Shown here piece by piece: positions 26,989 to 36,045 of a stretch of DNA of 64,000 nucleotides; positions within the stretch are counted from its first letter, which is position 1, and each line of letters begins with the position of its first letter. A model generated the notes under the pieces. It searched no databases. It was not told the DNA's origin and worked only from the letters and a program-made list of their open reading frames with translations. Both the position numbers and the translations under genes were made by a program. This DNA is from Aeromonas veronii. Its GTDB lineage: Bacteria > Pseudomonadota > Gammaproteobacteria > Enterobacterales > Aeromonadaceae. The stretch is from assembly GCA_041319085.1 (NCBI GenBank), contig CP101033.1:3560501-3624500 (forward strand), written 5' to 3'.

Positions 26989-29673
26989 CTAGCGGGTGGC
27001 AGCAACGAGCTTTTCATAGAGTCCGAGCAGATGGCTTACCCGATCCGCTGAATCTTTAAAGGGTCGATCCCGATAGAGCTTATCTACAGCGCTATCCAGT
27101 GCCTGGTGTGCTTCAAGCAGGCCAGCAGGCATTTTTTCGGGATCATAGAGTTCAGCTAGCGTTTTGCCGGGGTAATCTTCTCGGGCCAGCTCGACTTCCT
27201 CTGCTAATCGCTCAATGTTTTGTCGCTGAACTGATGTGACAGTGGGCCAGGGGAAAGTGTTGTAAACCAATTTGGCTGAATAACGATAATCACTTTTTAA
27301 CCGACCAGCCACCAAACGCATCCAGTCGTTATGGAGTAACGAACTCAGAATCCCAAATTCGTATAGGGTCCCGTTAGGAAGGATAAAATTCAGATCTGTG
27401 GAAATTACCTCCACGTCAAAGAAGCCTAAAGGTACATAGGGGCGGCGCTCAGAAGAAACTTTGGGTACTAGGATATAAGTACCAGTGAGAGGTTGCCTGA
27501 TTTCATCAAACAAGTGTGGTGTGGCAGATTTTTTACGAGTCCCGGCTTTAGTACTGGAAAGTCGAAAATTTCTAACACCATCAACTCTTTTTTGAACAAG
27601 TGGCATGGCCTGCAAGTCTTCATTGATGATGCCCACCAACCATAAACACCAACGCTCTTTTGCATTCAGGAATTCATCAGCACCAAGGACTTTTTTGATC
27701 CAGCGTTTAGCTTGAGGCTCCCATTTTAACAACTCGTCATGTTCATCGCGACTCAGCAAGAGCTGTCCATTGTCCGTTGGGCCGTTACCCCGAACAATAA
27801 CTAACGCATCTTTTAGTAATGGCTTCGCACTCGCTGTAACTGCAATATTACTGCCTTCTACCAAATAGGGACTGATATTGGTAACAGCGTGGCTATGCCA
27901 CTCCCCCATAACTTGTTGAAACAACCGTTTCAATTTGGACCGTGCAGATAACCCAACGATTACCACATGAACAGCAGCCTTATCGCGAGCATTGTTGGCC
28001 CATGCAAAGGTGGGGTAGGCAAAGTGAATATTCAGGCCAAGATTGAAGATTCTAGGCCAGAGAGTGGCAACTTGTTCACCTTGGCATATTGAGTTGGTCG
28101 AAACCAACGCCAATTCAGCCCGCGAGTTTTGAATATATTTCGCCCCCTTCCAGAACCAACAGGCGACGAAATCAAGGCTACCTAAGGCTGTATCGTCAAA
28201 CACAGCTTGCATGTCTACCCGCTGCTCAACTGAACGACCCAATGTGCCCAAGAACGGTGGATTACCGATCACATAAACCTCATCCTCGCAGTCTTTCGGA
28301 CAGATTTGATTCCAATCCAAGGCCAAGCTATTGCCGCTCACGATGTTGCCAGATGATCTCAGTGGCAATGAAGGTGGCGCATAGCCAAAGGTTTGCTCCC
28401 ATTGCTTGTTGAGTTGATGTTCGGCCAGCCAGAGTGCAAGGCGGGCGATCTCACAGGCGAAGTCATCTATCTCGATACCGTAAAACTGATCGAGGTGCAG
28501 GCTGCTCATGGAGAAGCCCTGCTGTGGTTCAAGCTGCTGCAAGGCTTGAATTGCCATCCGCTCCAGTGTGTGCAACTCCTTGTAGGCGATGATCAGGAAG
28601 TTACCGGAACCACAGGCGGGATCGAAGACTTTGATGTTACCGAGACGCACCAGCAGTTTTTTGAGGCCATTGGCACTCTTTCTATTTTTTTCCAACTCGG
28701 CGCGCAGTGAATCCAGAAAGAGTGGTTGGATCACCTTCATGATGTTGCTGTACGAGGTGTAGTGTTGGCCCAGATTGCCGCGCTGCTCGACATCAATCAC
28801 CGCTTGGAACATTGAACCGAAGATATCCGGGTTGATATCCCCCCAGTTCATCATGCAGCACTCCAGCAGGATCTTTCGACCTTGCTTGCCGAGCGCAGGG
28901 ATGGGTTCATCTACCGCGAACAGTCCACCATTTACATAGGGGAAGGCCGCCAGATGGGACGGTAGGTCTTTGCGTAACTCGCTATTGGGTTCGCTGTTCA
29001 TGACTGTGAACAAGTCACTGAGGAACTGATCGAGGTCGCTGCCGTCCTCCTCGGTGTAGCCTTTAATGGCAGAGGTGAACTGACCCTGATTAAAGATCCC
29101 CGTATCTTCGGCAAACAGGCAGAACAGCAGCCGGGTCAGGAATACGTTGAGGGCATGAATATCCTCAGGTCTACTCAATTCGTTGAGGCTCTTGATGAGA
29201 TCGAAGAGCTTGCCCATCTTCTCGGCAGCCTTCACATCGGCAGGGTTCTCGGCACCCAGAATAGCCTTCTCAAGACCCGCCAAGGGTAGGAAGAAACCAT
29301 ATTCGCGGAACAGTTCGCCGAGCTCAGTATCGAGTCTCTCCTCAGTCAGAACGTCCCACGCGAGGAAGCGAACAAAATCGGTGAGGATGACGAAGCGGTA
29401 TTTGTGCTTGGTGCTGGCACACGCTGCAATCCGCTGTTCAAAAAGGAGCTCGATGTCGGTCCCTTCATTCACCGGCTGAAAGTAGAACTTTGAGTTGATG
29501 CCAACGTGGCCCGCTTCTTTGGCCAGGTTGCGATTTCCCCCTTGCTTGATATGCGTGATCGTGGCCTTGGGCAGCCCATAGGCGGCCATAAAGCCAAAGA
29601 TAAATTCGGATTTGTCAGGTGCGTTGACCAACGCTTTCAAGTCATCGGAGATTTTGGTCTGATTGACGGCCAT
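26989..29673 (-). CDS. MmeI-like class I SAM-dependent DNA methyltransferase
   Basis: The 894-residue protein follows the MmeI layout: N-terminal domain (1-170), helical spacer (170-330), N6-adenine methyltransferase core with motif I VFDPACGSGNFL (about 349-360) and motif IV GNPPFLG (about 470), then target-recognition and C-terminal domains. I cannot find the PD-ExK catalytic set (D...ExK) that MmeI has in its N-terminal domain. This looks like a modification-only enzyme with cutting left to the neighbouring genes. It is the first gene of the run, with no tandem gene immediately upstream but RadC in the same direction. Confidence 0.82.
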   Translation of the reverse strand: MAVNQTKISDDLKALVNAPDKSEFIFGFMAAYGLPKATITHIKQGGNRNLAKEAGHVGINSKFYFQPVNEGTDIELLFEQRIAACASTKHKYRFVILTDFVRFLAWDVLTEERLDTELGELFREYGFFLPLAGLEKAILGAENPADVKAAEKMGKLFDLIKSLNELSRPEDIHALNVFLTRLLFCLFAEDTGIFNQGQFTSAIKGYTEEDGSDLDQFLSDLFTVMNSEPNSELRKDLPSHLAAFPYVNGGLFAVDEPIPALGKQGRKILLECCMMNWGDINPDIFGSMFQAVIDVEQRGNLGQHYTSYSNIMKVIQPLFLDSLRAELEKNRKSANGLKKLLVRLGNIKVFDPACGSGNFLIIAYKELHTLERMAIQALQQLEPQQGFSMSSLHLDQFYGIEIDDFACEIARLALWLAEHQLNKQWEQTFGYAPPSLPLRSSGNIVSGNSLALDWNQICPKDCEDEVYVIGNPPFLGTLGRSVEQRVDMQAVFDDTALGSLDFVACWFWKGAKYIQNSRAELALVSTNSICQGEQVATLWPRIFNLGLNIHFAYPTFAWANNARDKAAVHVVIVGLSARSKLKRLFQQVMGEWHSHAVTNISPYLVEGSNIAVTASAKPLLKDALVIVRGNGPTDNGQLLLSRDEHDELLKWEPQAKRWIKKVLGADEFLNAKERWCLWLVGIINEDLQAMPLVQKRVDGVRNFRLSSTKAGTRKKSATPHLFDEIRQPLTGTYILVPKVSSERRPYVPLGFFDVEVISTDLNFILPNGTLYEFGILSSLLHNDWMRLVAGRLKSDYRYSAKLVYNTFPWPTVTSVQRQNIERLAEEVELAREDYPGKTLAELYDPEKMPAGLLEAHQALDSAVDKLYRDRPFKDSADRVSHLLGLYEKLVAATR

Positions 29674-29852
29674 GATGATCCTTGGTGTTCTACTGCAATA
29701 TCACACCCACGGTAGGGAGGGCAGGGTTCAGATTCGATTGGCTGTTATGGTAAACCAATGATGTAGCAAGACACGATACCCAATGATCCAGAATCAGAAC
29801 GGTGTGTAGAGGACGAAGCCACAAAGCAGTACAAAATCAAAAAACTGTGATT

Positions 29853-29892
29853 TATTTCAAAAAAATAAAGCCACCCTGTGTGGATGGCTTGA
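29853..29892 (-). terminator. Terminator after radC-like gene
   Basis: Read on the minus strand, AAGCCATCC pairs with GGTGGCTT (one bulge) and is followed by a T-rich run. It lies just downstream of the RadC stop and upstream of the methyltransferase. Confidence 0.65.
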
Positions 29893-29898
29893 GGTTGA

Positions 29899-30396
29899 TT
29901 ACAGCTCTCCCCGCTCTGCCAGCGACACCACACCCTCAGTACCGACGACCAGATGATCCAAAATCCGGATATCCACCAGTGCCAAGGCATCCTGTAGGCG
30001 TAGGGTGATATTGATATCTGCCCGGCTGGGTTCCGGGTATCCAGACGGGTGGTTATGCACCAGCATCAGGGCGGCAGCATTGTGGTGCAGTGCCCGCTTG
30101 ACGACATCGCGGGGGTAGACGGTCGCAGCGGACAGGGTGCCGAGAAACAGCTCTTCATAGGCCAATATCCGGTGTTGGGTGTCGAGGAATAGCGCGGCAA
30201 ACACTTCGCGATCCCGTGTTTGCAGCAGCCCTTGTAGGGCCTGATGGGCCAAGTGCTTGTCGGTGATGGCAACGCCCTTGGCGAGTTTCTGGCGGGCGAC
30301 CGCTTGAGCGATGGTGAACAAGTCGTCATCGGTAACCAGGTCGGTCACCCGGTAGGTGCCGGGTTGCTCCCCAGCACAGAGTTTTTGATGCAACAT
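29899..30396 (-). CDS. RadC-like JAB/MPN domain protein (YeeS/YkfG type)
   Basis: The 165-residue protein has the JAMM metalloprotease signature: a glutamate in YEELFLGT and LVHNHPSGYPEPSRAD (HxH...S..D). It is the short island-type RadC found in CP4-like elements and pathogenicity islands; its substrate is unknown, and it is not needed for DNA repair despite the name. A strong GC hairpin lies 24 nt upstream (30420-30445). Confidence 0.88.
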   Translation of the reverse strand: MLHQKLCAGEQPGTYRVTDLVTDDDLFTIAQAVARQKLAKGVAITDKHLAHQALQGLLQTRDREVFAALFLDTQHRILAYEELFLGTLSAATVYPRDVVKRALHHNAAALMLVHNHPSGYPEPSRADINITLRLQDALALVDIRILDHLVVGTEGVVSLAERGEL

Positions 30397-30510
30397 GATT
30401 GATCCTCCAAAAGCGTTCTCCCCACCGGCCTATGGGCCGGTGGGGTGTGCTTTTTTGCGATAAAGGGGGTGGTGATTGCGGTGAGTGGGTCAGCGGATTA
30501 CCGATACCTC

Positions 30511-30936
30511 CTAGTTCCCGCTGACGGTGACGCTGAAGCATTCCAGCCCGCAGTAGGCGACGAAGTTGCGCTGCCACAGCGCGAACAGCTCTCGCGCCTC
30601 TGCCAGCTGTAGCGGCCCCCAGCCTTGCATAACGTGCTCGCCGTCGAGGAAGTTGAAATCGAGTTCTTTGCCGAGCTCGGCATAGTCTCCGATACCCTGA
30701 TAGCTGAAATCGGTCACGTAATCGAACAGCCAGCCATTGAGCCCACGAATGAGGCGGATCTCGACCGGATGAACGCCGCCTCGTTCGGCGCTGTAGCCGG
30801 GGTTGCGGAAGTTGAAGATGATCTGGGTGCAGCGCACCAAGTCGAGGTTGGTACGCTCTGCTTCCTGGCTGAGCAGGATCAGCAGCGCCTGACTCACGGG
30901 AAGGCTGATGCCGTCCCGGTTGAAGATAATGGTCAT
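30511..30936 (-). CDS. DUF2787 family protein
   Basis: The 141-residue protein matches the DUF2787 pattern as I know it: IIFNFRNPGYSAERGGVHPVE and IRGLNGWLFDYVTDFSYQG in the middle, with ELDFNFLDGEHVMQGWGPL near the end. DUF2787 genes are common next to RadC in mobile islands of Vibrio, Shewanella and Aeromonas. No signal peptide or membrane segment is seen and the function is unknown. AAGGAG lies before the ATG. Confidence 0.7.
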   Translation of the reverse strand: MTIIFNRDGISLPVSQALLILLSQEAERTNLDLVRCTQIIFNFRNPGYSAERGGVHPVEIRLIRGLNGWLFDYVTDFSYQGIGDYAELGKELDFNFLDGEHVMQGWGPLQLAEARELFALWQRNFVAYCGLECFSVTVSGN

Positions 30937-30986
30937 GGGATTGCTCCTTGCGTGGTGATGAAGTGGTTGAGCGACGAATGAAGGGG

Positions 30987-31565
30987 TTAGTCATCGGTGA
31001 GCCATTTGAATAACCGGTGTGTGCCATAGGCGACCGCAACGCCCACGGCCAGCGGTGCCCATGCCGGGGCGCTGATGGCGGTGACAGACAAGATGGTGCC
31101 GCTGGTCGCCGGAACGCTGGCCAAGCTGGCGGAGGCCCCCATCAAGGCGCTGGTGACGGCCTGACTGCCTTGGCTGGATTTAAGCAACTGGCTGCCGGTG
31201 GCCGCGAGGGCGGTGGTGGCCTGGTTCACCTGGGGTGAGCTGTGCCGGTCCTCGATGCACCACAGGACGAAGTGTTCGCAGTTGTTGAAGAGCAGGTGAT
31301 AGTCCTGCTCGCCCAAGCGGGAGAACGCCCGTGCCACGCATTCTTCCGGGCTGAACGGCCGACGTGGGTGAGAGAGCACCTGTAGCGGCTGCTCGCCGTG
31401 AAAATCATCGAGCGAGCACTGCACGATTTGGCCCGTTTGACCATCGTTGGCAAACGGTCCCTGGTAGTGGATCACCTGCCTGTCGCCGACATAGAGACCG
31501 TGGTGGCTGTAGCCGAGGCGCTGGACGGCGAGGTGGTCGCCGAGGGTGAGAGGGGGCATGGTCAT
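30987..31565 (-). CDS. LRAT/NlpC-P60-like protein with hydrophobic C-terminus
   Basis: The 192-residue protein has an N-terminal LRAT-like fold: GDHLAVQRLGYSHHGLYVGDRQVIHY with the catalytic His, and LLFNNCEHFVLWC with the NCEHF cysteine motif. About residues 105-185 are Ala, Ser and Val-rich with two likely membrane helices. Such proteins acylate or hydrolyse lipids or amides at membranes; the bacterial members are mostly unstudied. It could be a toxin-like or membrane-acting effector, but nothing here proves it. Confidence 0.7.
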   Translation of the reverse strand: MTMPPLTLGDHLAVQRLGYSHHGLYVGDRQVIHYQGPFANDGQTGQIVQCSLDDFHGEQPLQVLSHPRRPFSPEECVARAFSRLGEQDYHLLFNNCEHFVLWCIEDRHSSPQVNQATTALAATGSQLLKSSQGSQAVTSALMGASASLASVPATSGTILSVTAISAPAWAPLAVGVAVAYGTHRLFKWLTDD

Positions 31566-31590
31566 AGCGGTTCCTTATGAACTGAAAATG

Positions 31591-31620
31591 AAAAAGGGCG
31601 TCACCATGTGGTGACGCCCT
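31591..31620 (-). terminator. Terminator between lipoprotein gene and LRAT-like gene
   Basis: Read on the minus strand, AGGGCGTCAC pairs with GTGACGCCCT and is followed by five T. It lies only about 25 nt before the LRAT-like start codon. Confidence 0.82.
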
Positions 31621-31650
31621 GTGGGATTTATGTTGTCGAACGAGTGAGGC

Positions 31651-33975
31651 TTACTGTTTGGTGAAGGTGAGCTGGGTACGCTCGAATGGGGCCTCCCGGT
31701 AGATGTTGGCGCCATCGGCAAAGAATTGCAGCTCTGCCTGGAAGGTTGTGCCGTTGAACGGTGTGGTCACGCGCAACAGATATTGCTGCGCCACATCGAC
31801 ACCATCGCAGACCACGCTCACTACCATGTCCCCGCCAACCGGTGCGAACAGCAATTCCTGACGCACGGTGGCGGGGTCGCCGCCACAGATACCCTGGCTG
31901 ATACCCGCCTCACGGCTGGCCTTGAAGCTCAGCGGCGCGGTGCCAAACAGCAGTTCGGCGAACTCTTGGCCATCTGGGCTGGTATCGCTGCTCTGCACGC
32001 TCCAGCGCAGCGGCGAGCTGAAGAGCCCTTCTGCGAAAGTGGGCGTGCTGATGGCATTACCGCCATCAACCGCCGTGGTCTGCGTGGCGCTGGGCAAGCC
32101 GTTGGATTGCACGAGCTTGACGGTTGCCTTCAGTTCCAACGCGTCACCTTGCATGACCTGGTGTGGCAGTGGCCAGACATCGGCAAGGTCGGCAACGGGG
32201 GTGTAGTGATGGGTGGCAGTCAGGGTCTGGCTGGCACTATCAAACTGCCAGTCCTGAGTCATAAACGGCGTGCTATTGCCCGCGTATTTCAAGAACAATG
32301 GCTTGGTCAGCCCATCAGGCTGCTGTACATCCAACTGGTAGAAGCGATTAGCGAGGGTGAAGCCATTCGCCTGCTTCTGGTGATCCTGCTCCAGATAGGC
32401 CCCGGCCAGCGAGCGCCAGCGGGTCGGGTTGTAGTTTTGCAGCTCGACCTTGCCAAAGCCGGGGATGCTGCTGTCGAGTTCGGTCGCCGCGCACCCGCCA
32501 CAAATCGGCTGGGCCAATTTGATGGCGCTGTCACCGGTATGGCTCAGCTTGTCATCGCGGGTGAGGTTGAAGGGAGACTGACCCAACGCTGGGGCGTTGA
32601 TGGTCAGAGCCTGGTTATCCAGTTGGTTCACAAACTGCGTATCCCCTTGCACAGTGACAACGCTGGTGCGGGTTTCGTAGCTGCTGGGGGGGCCATTGGG
32701 ATTGATGGGGTCTTCCCCTCTGAGCCAGAAGGTCAGGGCGCGGTGCTGTGTCCATGCGCCCTGGCTGTCGAGGTTCTCCTGGTCATCGCTTTGCAGGACA
32801 TTGCCTACACACTGGTCGAGCGCCGTCAGGCTTGGATTGGCTTGCCAGCGGGCGAACTCGGCCTGGATGTCGAAGCCTTCGCAATAACTATCCTCAGGCA
32901 ACGGGGCCGTGTCATGGGGAACGGGCGTGCCCTCGTTGGTGAACTCCGTGGTGTGGTAGCTGTAGAGACCATTCGCATCCTGACTGAAGGTGCCGCTGCG
33001 GATACTCTCGCCTTTGACGGTGGCATTGCCGCTCTCGTCGTAGGTCCAGTCCCAAGCGGAGTGCAGGTTATAATGCTTGCTGTCCCAGTTCTTGTGCTCC
33101 TCGTCGATAAAGCGGCGCAGTGGCTGCTGGGCATTGTAGCCTCCCTGCTCATCGAGCAGCCAGCGGGTGCTCTCGGTACGGGTCGTCTCGATGGCCTCAA
33201 CCCGTTTGGTGTAGACAACCTCTTGCAGGCGGATTAGCTGCCAGATGTCCTGATTGCGGTTGTACTCGCGCAGATTGCGAATGCTGACCGTGACCGATTG
33301 CCATCCTTGCGGGTTGTTGGTGGCAAGGGCCGCCGCCAGCTTGGCTTGCAGGGTGCTTGCCTCAACGAGTTGCTGCTCTTTGGTGGCTGCCTCTTCAGCC
33401 AGGGCCGCACTGTGTTCGTCACCCGCCGCCAGATAGTCGCCAAACAGCTTCTGTTCGCTGGCCTCCTGCGTCGTCAGCCCCAGCTCGCTGGCAATCAGTT
33501 GTTTCTCCTTGGTGGCGATGCTGGATTGATACTGGGTCTTGCGCTCCCCAGGGGCGGTGCTGGTGACCAGTTGGTGGGTATAGGGGCTGACCACAAACTC
33601 GGCACCGTCAACGTAACCGAACAGGGTTGGGGTAGCGGCGGCCCGAGCAGCAGCCTTCAGCGAGGTGGCAGGAGCAGCAAGAATAGCCCATGCCTGACGG
33701 GCGTCGGCTTGCTGCGTTTCTGGCAGGGTGAAGCTGAAACGCCCCTGACTGTCGGTGGTGGTCTGCGGTTCGCCGTTGTCACATTGCTGGTTGGCGTTGA
33801 GGTCCAGGCAGGCGGCTTGCCCAGCCAGATAGTCGCCGGAGAGGGCGCGACCGGTTAGGGTGATATCGGCAGGAGCGCCATTGCCGCCATTATCACTACT
33901 GCTGTTGTCGCTGCCACCGCCGCAAGCACTGAGGACCAACGCGGCGATTAACGAGAGATGATGATGTTTTTTCAT
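31651..33975 (-). CDS. Large predicted lipoprotein, function unknown
   Basis: The 774-residue protein has a lipoprotein signal (MKKHHHLSLIAALVLSAC, lipidated Cys18) followed by a Gly/Ser/Asn linker (GGGSDNSSSDNGGNG). Residues 38-80 look like a Big/SdrD-type repeat with LDLNANQQCDNGEPQTTTDSQG. A coiled, Ala/Glu/Gln-rich part (150-220) follows, then a long beta-rich region with several Cys pairs. I recognise no family for the whole. AAGGAAG precedes the ATG. It lies between the resolvase and the LRAT-like gene in the island backbone. Confidence 0.72.
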   Translation of the reverse strand: MKKHHHLSLIAALVLSACGGGSDNSSSDNGGNGAPADITLTGRALSGDYLAGQAACLDLNANQQCDNGEPQTTTDSQGRFSFTLPETQQADARQAWAILAAPATSLKAAARAAATPTLFGYVDGAEFVVSPYTHQLVTSTAPGERKTQYQSSIATKEKQLIASELGLTTQEASEQKLFGDYLAAGDEHSAALAEEAATKEQQLVEASTLQAKLAAALATNNPQGWQSVTVSIRNLREYNRNQDIWQLIRLQEVVYTKRVEAIETTRTESTRWLLDEQGGYNAQQPLRRFIDEEHKNWDSKHYNLHSAWDWTYDESGNATVKGESIRSGTFSQDANGLYSYHTTEFTNEGTPVPHDTAPLPEDSYCEGFDIQAEFARWQANPSLTALDQCVGNVLQSDDQENLDSQGAWTQHRALTFWLRGEDPINPNGPPSSYETRTSVVTVQGDTQFVNQLDNQALTINAPALGQSPFNLTRDDKLSHTGDSAIKLAQPICGGCAATELDSSIPGFGKVELQNYNPTRWRSLAGAYLEQDHQKQANGFTLANRFYQLDVQQPDGLTKPLFLKYAGNSTPFMTQDWQFDSASQTLTATHHYTPVADLADVWPLPHQVMQGDALELKATVKLVQSNGLPSATQTTAVDGGNAISTPTFAEGLFSSPLRWSVQSSDTSPDGQEFAELLFGTAPLSFKASREAGISQGICGGDPATVRQELLFAPVGGDMVVSVVCDGVDVAQQYLLRVTTPFNGTTFQAELQFFADGANIYREAPFERTQLTFTKQ

Positions 33976-34030
33976 TATTTTTCTTCCTTGTGTTGAATAC
34001 GAATCCGATGCGCCGGGAGATACCCCGGCA

Positions 34031-34579
34031 TTATTTTTCTGTTGTCCTGAGGATGCGTTGCACGCTGGAAATGCTGATCCCCGTCTGCCTCGCGATCTCG
34101 GCCCTGGGTAACCCGCGCTTGGCTAGCGCCAGCACCTCGCGCCCCTTTGCCATCGCGGTGGGCTTGCGGCCCTTGTAGGCCCCACGCCGTTTGGCGAGCT
34201 CAATCCCCTCGGCTTGGCGTTCCAGCATCAACTCCCGCTCGAAGGTGGCGATGGCGCCGATCATGGTCAGCATCAACTTGCCGGTCGGGGTTGAGGTGTC
34301 GACGCCTAGGTTCAAGATGCGCAGGGCCACTTGTCGCTGTTGCAGGTACTCCGAAATTTCCAACAGGTGGCGAGTGTTGCGTGCCAGGCGATCCAGCTTG
34401 GTCACCATCACCACATCCCCCTCATTCACACAATCCAGCAGCAGGGCGAGCTGGGGCCGGTCATCGCTGGCGCCGCTCACCTTCTCCTGGAAAATCTTGC
34501 TGCACTCGGCCAGCGCTTGAAGCTGGGTATCCAGGCTCTGGCCTACCGTGCTCACGCGTGCATAACCTACCAGTGCCAT
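34031..34579 (-). CDS. Serine recombinase (resolvase/invertase type)
   Basis: The 182-residue protein has the catalytic start MALVGYARVSTVGQSLDTQL (Ser10), VTKLDRLARNTRHLLE, TPTGKLMLTMIGAIATFERE and the C-terminal HTH (RAEIARQTGISISSVQRIL). Size and order match small Tn3- and plasmid-type resolvases. GGAGGA sits 5 nt before ATG 34579. The integron-bearing Tn402-like element starts 57 nt upstream of this ATG, so the gene has probably lost its res site and normal promoter to that insertion. Confidence 0.88.
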   Translation of the reverse strand: MALVGYARVSTVGQSLDTQLQALAECSKIFQEKVSGASDDRPQLALLLDCVNEGDVVMVTKLDRLARNTRHLLEISEYLQQRQVALRILNLGVDTSTPTGKLMLTMIGAIATFERELMLERQAEGIELAKRRGAYKGRKPTAMAKGREVLALAKRGLPRAEIARQTGISISSVQRILRTTEK

Positions 34580-34593
34580 GGTCTCCTCCCGGT

Positions 34594-34613
34594 CAATAGG
34601 GCAAGCCCTATTG
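34594..34613. promoter_or_regulatory. Palindrome upstream of the resolvase gene (candidate res subsite)
   Basis: A perfect 20-bp palindrome (CAATAGGGC-AA-GCCCTATTG) lies 15-34 nt before the resolvase start. Resolvases bind such sites and repress their own gene. Related GGTCAATA sequences are found on the far side of the integron at 47865. Confidence 0.5.
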
Positions 34614-34635
34614 CCCCTCACGAAATAGGCACCTT

Positions 34636-34758
34636 TGTCATTTTCAGAAGACGACTGCACCAGTTGATTGGGCGTAATGGCTGTTGTGCAGCCAGCTCCT
34701 GACAGTTCAATATCAGAAGTGATCTGCACCAATCTCGACTATGCTCAATACTCGTGTG
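34636..34758 (+). repeat. Outer IRt end of the Tn402-like element (123 bp, inverted copy inside)
   Basis: This 123-bp stretch is repeated exactly in inverted orientation at 40958-41080 beside IS6100. Class 1 integrons of the In4 type carry exactly such paired IRt segments. Confidence 0.9.
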
Positions 34759-34776
34759 CACCAAAGCGAGGTGAGC

Positions 34777-36045
34777 ATGGCGACGGACACCCCACGGATT
34801 CCAGAACAAGGCGTGGCCACTCTGCCTGATGAGGCTTGGGAGCGTGCGCGCCGTCGTGCGGAGATCATCAGTCCGTTGGCGCAGTCGGAGACGGTCGGGC
34901 ACGAAGCGGCCGATATGGCGGCTCAGGCGCTGGGCTTGTCTCGGCGCCAGGTATACGTTCTGATCCGGCGTGCCCGGCAAGGCAGCGGCCTCGTGACGGA
35001 TCTGGTGCCCGGCCAGTCCGGTGGAGGTAAAGGTAAGGGGCGCTTGCCGGAACCGGTCGAGCGCGTCATCCACGAGCTACTGCAAAAGCGGTTCCTGACC
35101 AAGCAGAAGCGCAGCCTAGCGGCCTTTCACCGCGAAGTCACTCAGGTGTGCAAGGCTCAAAAACTGCGAGTGCCGGCGCGCAATACCGTGGCCTTACGGA
35201 TCGCTAGCCTTGACCCGCGCAAGGTCATCCGCCGGCGGGAAGGCCAGGATGCCGCTCGTGACCTACAAGGTGTGGGCGGCGAGCCTCCTGCCGTGACCGC
35301 GCCGCTGGAGCAGGTGCAGATAGACCATACGGTCATCGACCTGATCGTGGTCGATGACCGCGACCGGCAACCTATTGGCCGCCCGTACCTGACCCTCGCC
35401 ATCGACGTGTTCACCCGCTGCGTGCTCGGCATGGTCGTCACGCTGGAAGCGCCGTCTGCCGTTTCGGTTGGCCTGTGCCTCGTGCATGTCGCCTGCGACA
35501 AGCGCCCTTGGCTGGAAGGACTGAACGTGGAAATGGATTGGCAGATGAGCGGCAAGCCCTTGCTGCTCTACCTAGACAACGCGGCCGAGTTCAAGAGCGA
35601 GGCCCTGCGCCGGGGTTGCGAGCAGCATGGCATCCGGCTGGACTATCGCCCGCTGGGACAGCCGCACTATGGCGGCATCGTGGAACGGATCATCGGCACG
35701 GCGATGCAGATGATTCACGACGAACTGCCGGGAACGACCTTCTCCAACCCTGACCAGCGCGGCGACTACGATTCCGAAAACAAGGCCGCCCTGACGCTGC
35801 GCGAGCTAGAGCGCTGGCTCACATTGGCGGTCGGCACCTACCACGGTTCGGTGCACAACGGCCTGCTCCAACCGCCGGCCGCGCGCTGGGCCGAGGCCGT
35901 GGCGCGTGTCGGCGTACCGGCCGTCGTCACACGCGCTACTTCGTTCCTGGTCGATTTTCTGCCGATCCTCCGGCGCACGCTGACCCGCACCGGCTTTGTC
36001 ATCGACCACATCCACTACTACGCCGATGGGCACTGTTGCAAATAG
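34777..36045 (+). pseudogene. tniA: tniA transposase of Tn402 family, truncated by IS26
   Basis: The frame begins MATDTPRIPEQGVATLPDEAW and carries the integrase-like DDE core: QIDHTVIDLIVVDD with the first Asp, LYLDNAAEFKSEAL with the second and HYGGIVERIIG with the Glu region. About 417 codons remain of the roughly 559 usual for TniA. At 36029 the gene runs into the left end of IS26, and its last few codons come from the IS. The loss of the C-terminus and of tniB, tniQ and tniR leaves the element unable to transpose alone. Confidence 0.9.

Noticed and set aside
31726..33237. 503-codon plus-strand frame opposite the large lipoprotein gene
   Set aside because: The minus-strand frame has a clean lipoprotein signal and ribosome site; the plus frame has neither and is a shadow.
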